Assembly (NCBI GenBank): GCA_946187035.1
Contig: CAMHPQ010000006.1
Span: forward strand, 1-41,664
From: an uncultured Clostridia bacterium
GTDB lineage: Bacteria > Bacillota > Clostridia > Oscillospirales > Oscillospiraceae
Length of the DNA: 41,664 nt
Reading direction: 5' to 3'
The notes beneath the pieces are model-generated. The model ran no database searches. It saw only the letters and a list, made by a program, of their open reading frames with translations, and was not told where the DNA came from. How positions within the stretch are numbered: the stretch's first letter is position 1; each line of letters starts with the position of its first letter. Of the stretch, positions 13,879-22,887 are shown one piece after another. A program made the translations under genes and the position numbers.

Positions 13879-15078
13879 TCACCCCACCAGGTCGCGGTAC
13901 AGGAACGTGACGGTCTGGGCGCGGGTGCAGGTCTGGTTGGGGCTGAATCTGTCGGCAGAAGTGCCGGTGGTGATGCCCTTCTGGGCGGCCCAGGCCACGG
14001 CGTCGGCATAGTAGGCGCCGGCGGGCACATCATAGAAGTGCGCCTGGCCGCCGGGCTCCCCTTCCAGACGCCAGAGGAAGGTTACGGTCTGGGCGCGGGT
14101 CAGGGTGGCGTTGGGGCTGAACTTCGTGGCGGAGGTGCCGGTGGTGATGCCCTTCTCCACGGCCCAGAGGACGGCGTCATAGTAATAGGCGCCGGACTTC
14201 ACGTCGCTGAAGGGATTTTTCTCGGACTTCGGCGCGGGGCTGCCCATGGCGCGCCACAGGAAGGTGACAAACTGAGCGCGGGTGCAGCTGGCCTCCGGGC
14301 TGAATTTGGTGGCGGAGGTGCCGGTGGTGACGCCGTTCTCTGCGGCCCACATGACGCTCTGGGCGTAGTAGGCGCCGGCGGACACATCGTCAAAGCCGGT
14401 GGAGATCCCATTCAAAAAGCTCTTGATGGGCTCGGCGTCGTCGTCATACTCCGTGGAGGTGAAGCCCAGGTTCCACATGGGCAGCTGCAGGGCGTCGATC
14501 ACACTCTCCATGGCGGAATAGCTTCTTTTGTCCCCGTTGATGACGCTGAAGCTCTGATCCTCCAGCAGATAGGGCTCGATGTTGCTGCCCTCGGGGCCGA
14601 TGTAGATGGTCTCGGTGTAGGACATCTGGGTGTCGGCCACGAGACGCCCGCCCCGCAGGCTGTAGAGCGTGGCTTCGCCGGTGGTGACGATGGTCTCGTC
14701 AAAAATCTCCGGAGCGGCGCTGAAGGTCAGCAGGTAGGTCTTCCCGTCCCGGGTCGCCTGGCCCACATAGCCGGTGTTGCCGCCGGCCTGGGCATAGACG
14801 GTCTTGGGGGCCATAGCCTGCACGGCGCGGCCATTGGCGGTGGTGAAGACCTCCACAGTGGCGTTGATGCCGTCGTTCAGATAGAACAGCACCAGCTCGT
14901 CGCTGTCGTCGCCGTTCAGATCGCAGAGCATGGCCTCGCCGAAATTGGCGTCCGGATGCTCCGCCGCTCTGGCCTGCAGCACCGAGATGTACGGCGCGGG
15001 ATCACCGGCGGCGAAGGCCATGGGCGCAAGGCTCACCACCATGCACAGAGCCAACAGCAAAGTCAATAGTTTTTTCAT
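13879..15078 (-). CDS. SLH-domain surface protein
   Basis: The 399-residue exported protein has a signal peptide (MKKLLTLLLALCMVVSLAPMAFA). Residues ~25-205 are a domain with a Ca-binding-like DLNGDDSDE loop, as in VCBS/dockerin-like surface proteins. Three C-terminal SLH repeats follow (each containing TGTSATKFSP or TGTSADRFSP and TRAQxVTFL). The SLH set anchors it to secondary cell-wall polymer; the N-terminal role is unknown. ATG 15078 is preferred over 15084, two codons upstream, because AAAGGAG is 8-9 bases before it. It lies only 26 bases downstream of polC with no terminator between, so it may be read from the ispG-polC transcript. Confidence 0.88.
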   Translation of the reverse strand: MKKLLTLLLALCMVVSLAPMAFAAGDPAPYISVLQARAAEHPDANFGEAMLCDLNGDDSDELVLFYLNDGINATVEVFTTANGRAVQAMAPKTVYAQAGGNTGYVGQATRDGKTYLLTFSAAPEIFDETIVTTGEATLYSLRGGRLVADTQMSYTETIYIGPEGSNIEPYLLEDQSFSVINGDKRSYSAMESVIDALQLPMWNLGFTSTEYDDDAEPIKSFLNGISTGFDDVSAGAYYAQSVMWAAENGVTTGTSATKFSPEASCTRAQFVTFLWRAMGSPAPKSEKNPFSDVKSGAYYYDAVLWAVEKGITTGTSATKFSPNATLTRAQTVTFLWRLEGEPGGQAHFYDVPAGAYYADAVAWAAQKGITTGTSADRFSPNQTCTRAQTVTFLYRDLVG

Positions 15079-15104
15079 AACCATATCTCCTTTTCAATCT
15101 TCAA

Positions 15105-18100
15105 TCAAAACAGGGACATCTGGTTGGTCTCCGGCAGATCGCCGAAGGCGCCCAGGTCGCGCAGCTGCTTCATGTGGGTCTGGCTCACCTTGGGACAGGC
15201 GATGGCGATCTCCTCCTCGGAGACGAACTCCCGTCCGCCCTCCCGGCAGCGCATGAGATCCATGGCTGCGCTCTCGCCCAGGCCGGAGATGGCCACAAAG
15301 GGCGGCAGCAGGGTGCCCTTCTCCCGGTCAGGGATAAACTTCGTGGCGTGGCTGCGGTTGATGTCGATGGGGGCGAAGGTGAAGCCTCTGAGATTGAACT
15401 CGTAGACCGCCTCCAGGGTCACCAGCAGATCGTCCTCCTTACTGGTGCGCTCCCGGTTCTGGAGCTCATGGATCTTGGATCGGACTGCAGCGAGACCGCC
15501 GCACATGATCTCCGCGTCGAAGGCGTCCTTCTGGCTTCTGCGGTAGAAATACGCGCTGTAAAAGGCCAGCGGCTCGTGGACCTTGAACCAGGCGATGCGG
15601 AAGGCCATCATGACGTAGGCCACCGCGTGGGCCTTGGGGAACAGATACTGGATCTTCGCCAGGGAGCCGATGTACCAGTCCGGAACGCCGTGGTCCCGCA
15701 TGGTCTCCTCCCAGCCCTCCTGGAAGCCGCCTCTGGCCACCTTGCCCTTTCGCACGGCCTCCATGATCTTGAAGGAGAGCTTGGCGTCCACGCCGCAGCT
15801 GATCAGATAGAGCATGATGTCGTCGCGGCAGCCCACGGTCTGGGAGACGGTGGCGGTGCCGGAGGTGATCAGATCCTTGGCATTTCCCAGCCACACGTCG
15901 GTGCCGTGGCTGAAGCCGGACAGCCGCACCAGAACGTCGAAGGTCTCCGGCTGGGTGTCCACCAGCATCTGGCGTGTGAAGCCCGTGCCGAACTCCGGGA
16001 TGCCGATGGTGCCGGTCTTGCCGATGATGGGGTCGTCGTCCGGCAGGCCCAGGGGCGCGGCGGACTTGAAGATGCCCCGGGTCTCGGGGTCGTCCAGCCG
16101 GATCTGCTTGGCGTCCAGGCCGGTCATATCCTCCAGCATGCGGATCATGGTGGGGTCATCGTGGCCCAGCTCGTCCAGCTTCAGGAGGTTGGCCTCCATG
16201 CAGTGATATTCAAAATGGGTGGTGATGATGTCGCTGTTGGGGTCGTCCGCCGGGTGCTGCACCGGGCAGAAGTCCGTCACGTCCATGTCCTGGGGGATGA
16301 CCACCAGACCGCCGGGGTGCTGTCCCGTGGTGCGCTTGACGCCCACGCAGCCCTGGGCCAGCCGCTCCATCTCCGCCTTGGGGATGGTGAGATTCCGCTC
16401 CTCGGCGTACTTCAAAACATAGCCGTAGGCTGTCTTTTCCGCCAGGGTGCCGATGGTGCCGGCGCGGAACACGTGGTCGGAGCCGAAGAGCTCCTCGGTG
16501 TATTTGTGGGCCCTGCCCTGATACTCACCGGAGAAGTTCAGGTCGATATCCGGCACCTTGTCGCCGCCGAAGCCCAGGAAGGTTTCAAAGGGAATGTCGA
16601 AGCCGTCCTTGCGCATCTCGGCGCCGCAGACGGGGCACATCTTGTCCGGCATGTCCGCGCCGCAGCCGTAGCCCTTGCCGGACTCGAAATCCGAGTGCTG
16701 GCATTTCGGGCAGACGTAGTGGGCCGGCAGGGAGTTGACCTCCGTGATGCCGGAGAAATAGGCTACGATGGAGGAGCCGACGCTGCCGCGGCTGCCCACC
16801 AGATAGCCGTGCTCCAGAGAGTTGGCCACCAGCTTCTGGGCGGACATATAGATGACGTCGTAGCCGCGGGAGAGGATGCCGCCCAGCTCCTTTTCCACAC
16901 GTTCGGTGATGAGGCTCGGCGGGTTTTCGCCGTAGATGGCGTGCATCTTGCCGTAGACCAGATCCTTCAGCTGCTGAGCGGAGTTTTCGATCTTCGGCGG
17001 GAACAGATCCTTGGGCAGCAGCTCGAAGGTCTCCACCGAGTCCGCGATGGCCACGGGGTTCTGGATGACCACCTCATGGGCCAGTTCCTCACCCAGATAG
17101 GCAAATTCATTGAGCATATCGTCGGTGGTGCGGAAGTACAGGGGCATGTCCTTGTCGGCGTCCTTGAAGCCCTTGGCGCCCAGCAGCACATGGCGGTAGA
17201 TCTCCTGCTCAGGGTTCAGGAAGTGGACGTCGCCGGTGGCAACCACGGGCTTGCCCATCTTCCGGGCCAGGGCAATGATGCGGCGGTTCATCTCTCTTAA
17301 GCTCTCGTCGTCCCGCACCTCGCCGGACTCGATCAAAAACCGGTTGTTGGCCAGGGGCATGATCTCGAAGTAGTCATAGAAGCTGCCGATCCGCTCCAGC
17401 TCCGGCCAGCTCTTGCCGTGGAGCACCGCGTCGAACAGCTCCCCCGCCTCGCAGGCGGAGCCGATGATCAGGCCCTCGCGGTACTGCTTCAGGACGCTCT
17501 TGGGAACGGTGGGGTTTCTGTTAAAATATTTCAGATAAGACAGGGAGATGATCTCATAGAGATTTTTCAGGCCGGTCTTGTTCTTTACCAGAATGGAAAT
17601 GTGCCGGGTTCTGCGGCGTCGGGTCAGCCTTTGGTTTACATAATCATTCAATTCTCTGAAATTATGTATACCTTTTTCCGCCAGCATGGGGACAAACTTC
17701 TCCATGATCCGCGCCACGACCTCCGCGTCGTCATAGGCGCGGTGGTGGCGGAAGGCGGGCAGGCTCAGCCGGTTGGAGACCGTGTCCAGCTTGTGGTTTT
17801 TCAGATCCGGCAGGATGGCCCGCGCCATGGGGAGGGTGTCCAGATAGACCGGGTGGAACTCCATCCCCGCCTGGCGGCAGGCGTCGGACATGAAGCCGGT
17901 ATCGAAGTCTGCATTGTGGGCGATCAGCGGGGTGTCGCCGCAGAAGTCCAGGAACATGCGCATGGCCTCGGCGGGCTTGGGCGCGCCCTTGACGTCGTTG
18001 TCGGTGATGCCGGTGAGCCGGGTGATCTCATCGGAGATGGGCATGCCGGGATCTACGAAGGTGCTGAACTTCTCCAGAATCTCGCCGCCCCGGAACCGGA

Positions 18101-19070
18101 CGGCGCCGATCTCGGTCATGGCGTTTTCAAACACCCGCAGACCTGTGGTCTCGATATCGAAGGCGATGTACTCCCGATCCAGGGGCATGTCCTCTCCCCC
18201 GTGGGCAGCCAGCATGGCGTCCTCGTCGTTGACCAGGTAGCCCTCCATGCCGTAGATCAGCTTGATGCCGCGCTTTTTCGCCGCCAGCCAGGAATCCGGG
18301 AAGGCCTGGGCCACGCCGTGGTCGGTGATGGCGATGGCGGGGTGTCCCCAGGCCGCGGCCTGAGCAATCAGGTCGCCGGGGTCTGAGAGGGCGTCCAGAG
18401 CGGAGAACCGGGTGTGGAGATGGAGCTCCACCCGCTTTTCCTCGGCGGTGTCCTCCCGCACCGGCTTCTGGCCCACCACGATGGCGGAGGGCTCCAGCAC
18501 CATGTCGTTGTCGTATTTGCTGTAGTTGACGTTGCCCAGCACCTTGATCCACATGCCGGGCTTGACCTGTCCGATGACGCTCTGGTCCGCGTCGCCCCGG
18601 AGATATTGGGAGACGTGGATGGAGCCGGTGTAGTCCGTCATTTTGAAGCTGAGGATGGCGGCGCCGTTTTTCGCCAGCGACCGGCTGTCCTCGGCGAAGA
18701 CCTCACCCTCCACCAGCACCCGGCCAGACTCCAGATCCACGTCCGAGAGCATGACCCGCTGGGCCTTGGGAGAGATGGGTCTGCCCATCAAAAGCCGCTC
18801 TTTGGGCTTGTCGTTGTTCTTTTTCACTTCCGGGTAGCTGGCGTGGATCACGGCCCCCTGGAGGCCGTAGCGCTCGGCGATCAGCCGCTCCAGCTGGCTC
18901 AGCTCCACCGGGGCGGGCATCTGCTGGAAAAAGGCCCGGATGTCCATGGTGAGGGTCTCACGCAGGATCACCACGCCGAGAACAGAGGCGTTCTCCAGCC
19001 CGCCGCAGCTGCCGCCGTAAATGGCCGCGTCCGGAAAGATATCTAAAAATGGGATTTTACCTTCTGCCAT
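15105..19070 (-). CDS. polC: DNA polymerase III alpha subunit, PolC type
   Basis: PolC is the main replicative polymerase of low-GC Gram-positives. In 1321 residues the order is: N-terminal region, OB-fold (RVLVEGEVF, GSIHVSQYL), PHP domain first half (VELHLHTRFSALDAL, ITDHGV), inserted DEDDh 3'-5' exonuclease (FDIETTGL, AHNADFDTGF, RAYDDAEV), second PHP half (ATGDVHFLNP), zinc-binding Cys pairs (CPKCQHSDF, CPVCGAEM) and the palm with catalytic DIDLNFSG. The C-terminus ends QMSLF, a beta-clamp-binding pentapeptide. The start ATG follows the ispG stop immediately (TAAATG), with a poor Shine-Dalgarno, so coupling to ispG is likely. Its N-terminus is somewhat shorter than the ~1430 residues usual in Bacillus. 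Confidence 0.98.
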   Translation of the reverse strand: MAEGKIPFLDIFPDAAIYGGSCGGLENASVLGVVILRETLTMDIRAFFQQMPAPVELSQLERLIAERYGLQGAVIHASYPEVKKNNDKPKERLLMGRPISPKAQRVMLSDVDLESGRVLVEGEVFAEDSRSLAKNGAAILSFKMTDYTGSIHVSQYLRGDADQSVIGQVKPGMWIKVLGNVNYSKYDNDMVLEPSAIVVGQKPVREDTAEEKRVELHLHTRFSALDALSDPGDLIAQAAAWGHPAIAITDHGVAQAFPDSWLAAKKRGIKLIYGMEGYLVNDEDAMLAAHGGEDMPLDREYIAFDIETTGLRVFENAMTEIGAVRFRGGEILEKFSTFVDPGMPISDEITRLTGITDNDVKGAPKPAEAMRMFLDFCGDTPLIAHNADFDTGFMSDACRQAGMEFHPVYLDTLPMARAILPDLKNHKLDTVSNRLSLPAFRHHRAYDDAEVVARIMEKFVPMLAEKGIHNFRELNDYVNQRLTRRRRTRHISILVKNKTGLKNLYEIISLSYLKYFNRNPTVPKSVLKQYREGLIIGSACEAGELFDAVLHGKSWPELERIGSFYDYFEIMPLANNRFLIESGEVRDDESLREMNRRIIALARKMGKPVVATGDVHFLNPEQEIYRHVLLGAKGFKDADKDMPLYFRTTDDMLNEFAYLGEELAHEVVIQNPVAIADSVETFELLPKDLFPPKIENSAQQLKDLVYGKMHAIYGENPPSLITERVEKELGGILSRGYDVIYMSAQKLVANSLEHGYLVGSRGSVGSSIVAYFSGITEVNSLPAHYVCPKCQHSDFESGKGYGCGADMPDKMCPVCGAEMRKDGFDIPFETFLGFGGDKVPDIDLNFSGEYQGRAHKYTEELFGSDHVFRAGTIGTLAEKTAYGYVLKYAEERNLTIPKAEMERLAQGCVGVKRTTGQHPGGLVVIPQDMDVTDFCPVQHPADDPNSDIITTHFEYHCMEANLLKLDELGHDDPTMIRMLEDMTGLDAKQIRLDDPETRGIFKSAAPLGLPDDDPIIGKTGTIGIPEFGTGFTRQMLVDTQPETFDVLVRLSGFSHGTDVWLGNAKDLITSGTATVSQTVGCRDDIMLYLISCGVDAKLSFKIMEAVRKGKVARGGFQEGWEETMRDHGVPDWYIGSLAKIQYLFPKAHAVAYVMMAFRIAWFKVHEPLAFYSAYFYRRSQKDAFDAEIMCGGLAAVRSKIHELQNRERTSKEDDLLVTLEAVYEFNLRGFTFAPIDINRSHATKFIPDREKGTLLPPFVAISGLGESAAMDLMRCREGGREFVSEEEIAIACPKVSQTHMKQLRDLGAFGDLPETNQMSLF

Positions 19071-20129
19071 TTAGAGGTTTTCTCCTGTTCTGATGAACTC
19101 GATCAAAGCGTCGCAGAGCTGGTCGGCAGGATATTTGCCGATCACCTCACCCTTGGAAAACAGAATGCCGCTGTCCTTGCCGCCGGCGATGCCGTAGTCG
19201 GCCTCTCTGCCCTCGCCGAGACCGTTGACCACGCAGCCCATGACGGCCACGGTGATGTTCCGGTCGATGCCCTGGAGCCGGCGATCCACCTCGTTGGCGA
19301 GACCGATCAGGTCAATCTGGGTCCTGCCGCAGGTGGGGCAGCTGACGATGCGGACGCCCTCTTCTCGAAGGCCCGCAGCCTTCAAAATCGAAATTCCGGC
19401 GCGAACCTCCTCCACGGGGTCCGCCGTGAGGCTGACGCGGATGGTGTCGCCGATGCCCTCACTCAGGAGGGTGCCGATGCCCACGGCGGAGCGGATCATG
19501 CCGTCGTAGACCGTGCCCGTCTCGGTGACGCCCACGTGCAGCGGGTACGGGAAGGTCTCCGCCGCCAGCCTGTAGGCCGCGATGGTCAGCGGGACGGTGG
19601 AGCTCTTCATCGAGAGCGCAATGTCGTCGAAGTCATAGCGGTTTAAGAGCTCGATGTGGCCCTTGGCGCTCTCCACCAGAGCCTCGGCGGTGGGGTGGCC
19701 GTATTTCTCCAGCAGCCGCTTTTCCAGACTGCCGCCGTTGACGCCGATGCGGATGGGGATCTGCCGCTGTTTGCAGGCCTCGGCAACCTTTCGGACGTTG
19801 TCCGATTCGCCGATGTTCCCGGGGTTGATGCGGATCTTGTGGACCCCGGCCTCGGCAGCCCTGAGGGCCAGCCGGTAGTCAAAGTGAATGTCCGCCACCA
19901 CGGGGATGGGCGAGGCCTTCACGATCTCCGGCAGGGCCTCCGCAGCCTCATTGTCCGGCACCGCCACGCGGATGATCTCGCATCCGGCGTCGGTGAGTTT
20001 TTTGATCTGGTCGATGGTGGCCTTGGGGTCGGAGGTGCGGGTGTTGCACATGCTCTGCACCGCCACCGGGGCGCCGCCGCCGATGGGCACGCCGCCGACC
20101 AGGATTTGTTTCGTATCTGAATGCTTCAT
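19071..20129 (-). CDS. ispG: 4-hydroxy-3-methylbut-2-en-1-yl diphosphate synthase IspG
   Basis: IspG (GcpE) is a 4Fe-4S enzyme that reductively opens MEcPP to HMBPP, the penultimate MEP isoprenoid step. The 352-residue protein shows VAVQSMCNTRTSD at the start of the TIM barrel, VADIHFDYRLAL, KIRINPGNIG, and the C-terminal Fe-S ligands CPTCGRTQ and VAVMGCVVNGLGEG. AGGAG precedes the ATG by 6 bases, squeezed between the gene and repeat B copy 2. polC starts directly after its stop. Confidence 0.98.
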   Translation of the reverse strand: MKHSDTKQILVGGVPIGGGAPVAVQSMCNTRTSDPKATIDQIKKLTDAGCEIIRVAVPDNEAAEALPEIVKASPIPVVADIHFDYRLALRAAEAGVHKIRINPGNIGESDNVRKVAEACKQRQIPIRIGVNGGSLEKRLLEKYGHPTAEALVESAKGHIELLNRYDFDDIALSMKSSTVPLTIAAYRLAAETFPYPLHVGVTETGTVYDGMIRSAVGIGTLLSEGIGDTIRVSLTADPVEEVRAGISILKAAGLREEGVRIVSCPTCGRTQIDLIGLANEVDRRLQGIDRNITVAVMGCVVNGLGEGREADYGIAGGKDSGILFSKGEVIGKYPADQLCDALIEFIRTGENL

Positions 20130-20143
20130 AGGGTTCTCCTGAC

Positions 20144-20306
20144 AGGAAACGCTGAATCAATCGAAGTGCGCCGATTGTTGAGAAGATTTTTCGTCTGACA
20201 AAATCGAAAAAACGCAGGAATACTTTGTGTATTTCAAATTTTTGAGATGAAGTCAGGCGAATAAGATTCCAACAAGATGTGTGCGGCGATTGGTTCAGGG
20301 TTTCCT
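20144..20306. repeat. Repeat family B, copy 2 (163-bp long palindrome)
   Basis: Ends AGGAAACGCTGAATCAATCG and (opposite strand) AGGAAACCCTGAACCAATCG form near-perfect terminal inverted repeats. The interior pairs across the whole length, with apex GGAATACTTTGTGTATTTC shared with copy 1. In the direction of transcription it begins with the final A of the metallo-hydrolase stop codon and ends just before the ispG ribosome binding site, so it fills this intergenic gap almost exactly. Confidence 0.92.
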
Positions 20307-21916
20307 CATTTGTAAGTTTTCACAAGCTTTTCAATGGCGTCGGCCAGGGCGTTGAGCACCTTATTCGGTCTGCCCTCGGCAGAGCGGATCAGCTGGGTCA
20401 GCGCCTCGAGCGCCTGCACCAGACGCTGGTAGGCCGGGCTGGTTCTGCGCTGCTTGGTGGTGGTCTTGACGCTCTCATGGGCAATGGGCTTCGGCTGGGC
20501 CTCAAAGACGAAGCTGCCGGCGGCCAGATCGAACTCCGTGCCGCTGTATGGGGCATAGGCGTGGTAGCCGTGCTCCGATCTCAGGCATTCGGTGAATTCC
20601 CTGCAGGCGTCGTCGTCGCCGTGGTTCACAAAGACCATGCCGGGCTTCGGCTCCATCTGATTCAGCCAGTCCAGCAGTCCCGCCTTGTCCGCGTGGCCGC
20701 TGATGCCGGCAAGAGCGGTGATCTCCGCGTTCACGGCGATCTCGTCCCCGAAGAGCTTAACGCTTTTCGCGCCGTCGTGGAGGATGCGGCCCAGGGTGCC
20801 CACCGCCTGATAGCCCACGAAGAGCACCGTGTTCCGGCTGCTCCAGAGGTTGTATTTCAGATGGTGGCGGATGCGGCCGGCGTCGCACATGCCGCTGGCG
20901 GAGATAATGACCTTGGGCTCCTTGTTCTGGTTCAGGGCCATGGACTCCTGCTGGGAGGTGGTGGTGCGCAGATCGTCGAACCAGAGGGGGTTCTCCCCTT
21001 TCCGGATCAGGGTTTGCATCTCGTCGTCCACGTAGGTGGTGTCGGTCTGCAGGAAGATGCCGGTGGCCTCGTTGGCCAGGGGGCTGTCCACATAGACCGG
21101 GAAGTGGTCGTGGCCCTGCACCAGTCCCTCGGATTTGATCTGCCGGATGAAGTACAGCAGCTCCTGGGTTCTGCCGATGGCGAAGGAGGGGATCACCACG
21201 TTGCCCCGGCGGTCCAGGGTCCGCTGGATGATCTCCGCAAGGGCGGCGGCGTAGTCCGGCGGCGCCTCGTGGAACCGGTTGCCGTAGGTGGATTCGATGA
21301 CCACATAGTCCGCCCCCTCGGGGGTCTGGGGATTTCGGAGGATGGGCTGGTTGGCGTTGCCCACGTCGCCGGAGAAGACGATCTTCTTTTCGGTCTCCCC
21401 TTCCGTGAGCCAGACCTCGATGCAGGCGCTGCCCAGCAGATGGCCCACGTCGGTGAAGCGGATGTCGATGCACTCCTCCACCTGCATGCGCTCGTTGTAG
21501 GCGCAGGGGTGCAGGAGTTTTAACAGGCCCTCCACGTCCTCCATGGTGTACAGCGGCTGCACGGCGGGCTTCCCCGCGCGCTCGGCCTTTCGGGTCTTGT
21601 AATCCGCCTCGGACTGCTGGATGTGGGCGGAGTCCTTGAGCATGATGTCGCAGAGGTCGCAGGTGGCCTGGGTGGCGTAGACCGCCCCCCGGAAGCCCTC
21701 TTTATACAGCAGCGGCAGCAGGCCCGTGTGGTCCAGATGCGCGTGGGTCACAAGCACGAACTCCAGCTCGTTTGCCGCCACGGGGATGGGGATGTTCTCG
21801 AACATATCCTTCCCCTGCTCCATGCCGCAGTCGATGAGGCCCGCGTGGCCGCCCACCTCCAGAAGGGTGCAACTGCCTGTTACCTCGTGGTTGGCGCGGA
21901 TGAATGTCAGCTTCAT
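20306..21916 (-). CDS. MBL-fold beta-CASP metallo-hydrolase (RNA exonuclease-like)
   Basis: The 536-residue protein is a metallo-beta-lactamase/beta-CASP nuclease of the CPSF-73/Ysh1-like group found in many bacteria. Zinc ligands are visible: VTHAHLDHTG (motif 2), TDVGHLLGSACIEV (motif 3) and FSGDVGN (motif 4). The beta-CASP region has ESTYGNRFH, PSFAIGRTQELL, ISASGMCDAGRI (motif B) and GISGHADKAGLL (motif C), with VFVNHGD near the RMMBL segment. A basic C-terminal tail (~60 residues, QRRTSPAYQRLVQALEAL) is extra. Such enzymes cut RNA; the actual target is unknown. The ATG at 21916 has GAGG 8 bases upstream and lies 10 bases after proC. The longer in-frame N-terminus is an artefact of open frame. 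Confidence 0.92.
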   Translation of the reverse strand: MKLTFIRANHEVTGSCTLLEVGGHAGLIDCGMEQGKDMFENIPIPVAANELEFVLVTHAHLDHTGLLPLLYKEGFRGAVYATQATCDLCDIMLKDSAHIQQSEADYKTRKAERAGKPAVQPLYTMEDVEGLLKLLHPCAYNERMQVEECIDIRFTDVGHLLGSACIEVWLTEGETEKKIVFSGDVGNANQPILRNPQTPEGADYVVIESTYGNRFHEAPPDYAAALAEIIQRTLDRRGNVVIPSFAIGRTQELLYFIRQIKSEGLVQGHDHFPVYVDSPLANEATGIFLQTDTTYVDDEMQTLIRKGENPLWFDDLRTTTSQQESMALNQNKEPKVIISASGMCDAGRIRHHLKYNLWSSRNTVLFVGYQAVGTLGRILHDGAKSVKLFGDEIAVNAEITALAGISGHADKAGLLDWLNQMEPKPGMVFVNHGDDDACREFTECLRSEHGYHAYAPYSGTEFDLAAGSFVFEAQPKPIAHESVKTTTKQRRTSPAYQRLVQALEALTQLIRSAEGRPNKVLNALADAIEKLVKTYK

Positions 21917-21926
21917 GGTATTCGCC

Positions 21927-22730
21927 TCATTTTCCCGCCAGAACGGCGTCCTTGTCGATGACGGCCTGGGCCGCCTGCTGAACGGCGGTCTCAAAGCCCA
22001 GCTTTTTCAGTACGTGTACGCCCTCGATGGTGCTGCCCGCCGGGGAGCAGACCTGATCCAGCAGGGCGATGGGGTGCTCGTCGCTCTGTTTCGTCAGCAT
22101 GGCGGCGCCGATGGTGGCCTGACAGGCCAGGGCTTCCGCCAGCTTTTTCGGCAGGCCCGCCTTGACGCCGGCGGAGGCCAGCGCGTCGATGTAGAGATGC
22201 ACAAAGGCGCCGGAGGAGCCCGCCATGGCCGTGAAGGCGGCGAACTGCTGCTCCGGGATGTCAAAGACCTCGCCCACGGAGCGGAACATCCGCCGCACCA
22301 GCTCGGTCTGCTCCTCGGTTGCGGCAGCGTTGGGGCAGATGGCGGTGGCCGCCTGGCCCACTCTGGCGTTGATGTTCGGCATCACGCGAACCACGGGGAC
22401 CGCTTCTCCGAATGCCTCAGCGTAGAATTCCAGCGGTCTGCCGGCTGCGATGGTGACTACCTGCTTTTCCGGCGTCACCAGATCGGCGATGCCCGGCAGC
22501 ACCTCCGGCAGCATCTGGGGCTTCACACCCAGCACCAGCACGTCCGCCGCCTCCGCCACGGCTCTGGCGCTCTCCATGGGTTTTAATCCGATTTCCTCTT
22601 GAAGAACCTGGGTCTTGCCGAAGCTGCGGTTAAAGCCGCAGAGGGTATCGTCGGCAAATTCTCCGCTGCGGTGCATCCCTCTGAGGATGGCGCCCGCCAT
22701 GTTGCCCAGTCCGATGAATCCGTAAATCAT
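21927..22730 (-). CDS. proC: Pyrroline-5-carboxylate reductase
   Basis: ProC reduces P5C to proline using NAD(P)H in the cytoplasm. The 267-residue protein shows the Rossmann motif MIYGFIGLGNMAGAIL, VLGVKPQMLPEVL, VVRVMPNINARVGQ and the C-terminal catalytic helices (AGSSGAFVHLYIDALA, SPAGSTIEGV). AAGGAG lies 8-9 bases before the ATG at 22730; the in-frame start further upstream has no such site. The beta-CASP hydrolase follows after 10 bases. Confidence 0.97.
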   Translation of the reverse strand: MIYGFIGLGNMAGAILRGMHRSGEFADDTLCGFNRSFGKTQVLQEEIGLKPMESARAVAEAADVLVLGVKPQMLPEVLPGIADLVTPEKQVVTIAAGRPLEFYAEAFGEAVPVVRVMPNINARVGQAATAICPNAAATEEQTELVRRMFRSVGEVFDIPEQQFAAFTAMAGSSGAFVHLYIDALASAGVKAGLPKKLAEALACQATIGAAMLTKQSDEHPIALLDQVCSPAGSTIEGVHVLKKLGFETAVQQAAQAVIDKDAVLAGK

Positions 22731-22821
22731 AGAAACCGCTCCTTCCCAAATACTTTTATCACATTTTATAGTATAGCACAAAACCATGCGGCAGAAAAGA
22801 CGGTTTTTTCGGTTTTCAGAC

Positions 22822-22850
22822 TTGCAATTCCGCGGGGGTATCTGTATAAT
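22822..22850 (+). promoter_or_regulatory. SigA promoter of threonine aldolase gene
   Basis: TTGCAA and a perfect TATAAT are separated by 17 bases, 37 bases before the ltaE start codon. Divergent proC lies on the other side. Confidence 0.8.
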
Positions 22851-22887
22851 TTAAGTTGCAGAATTCTCAAATTGAGGAGGTTCTCCC

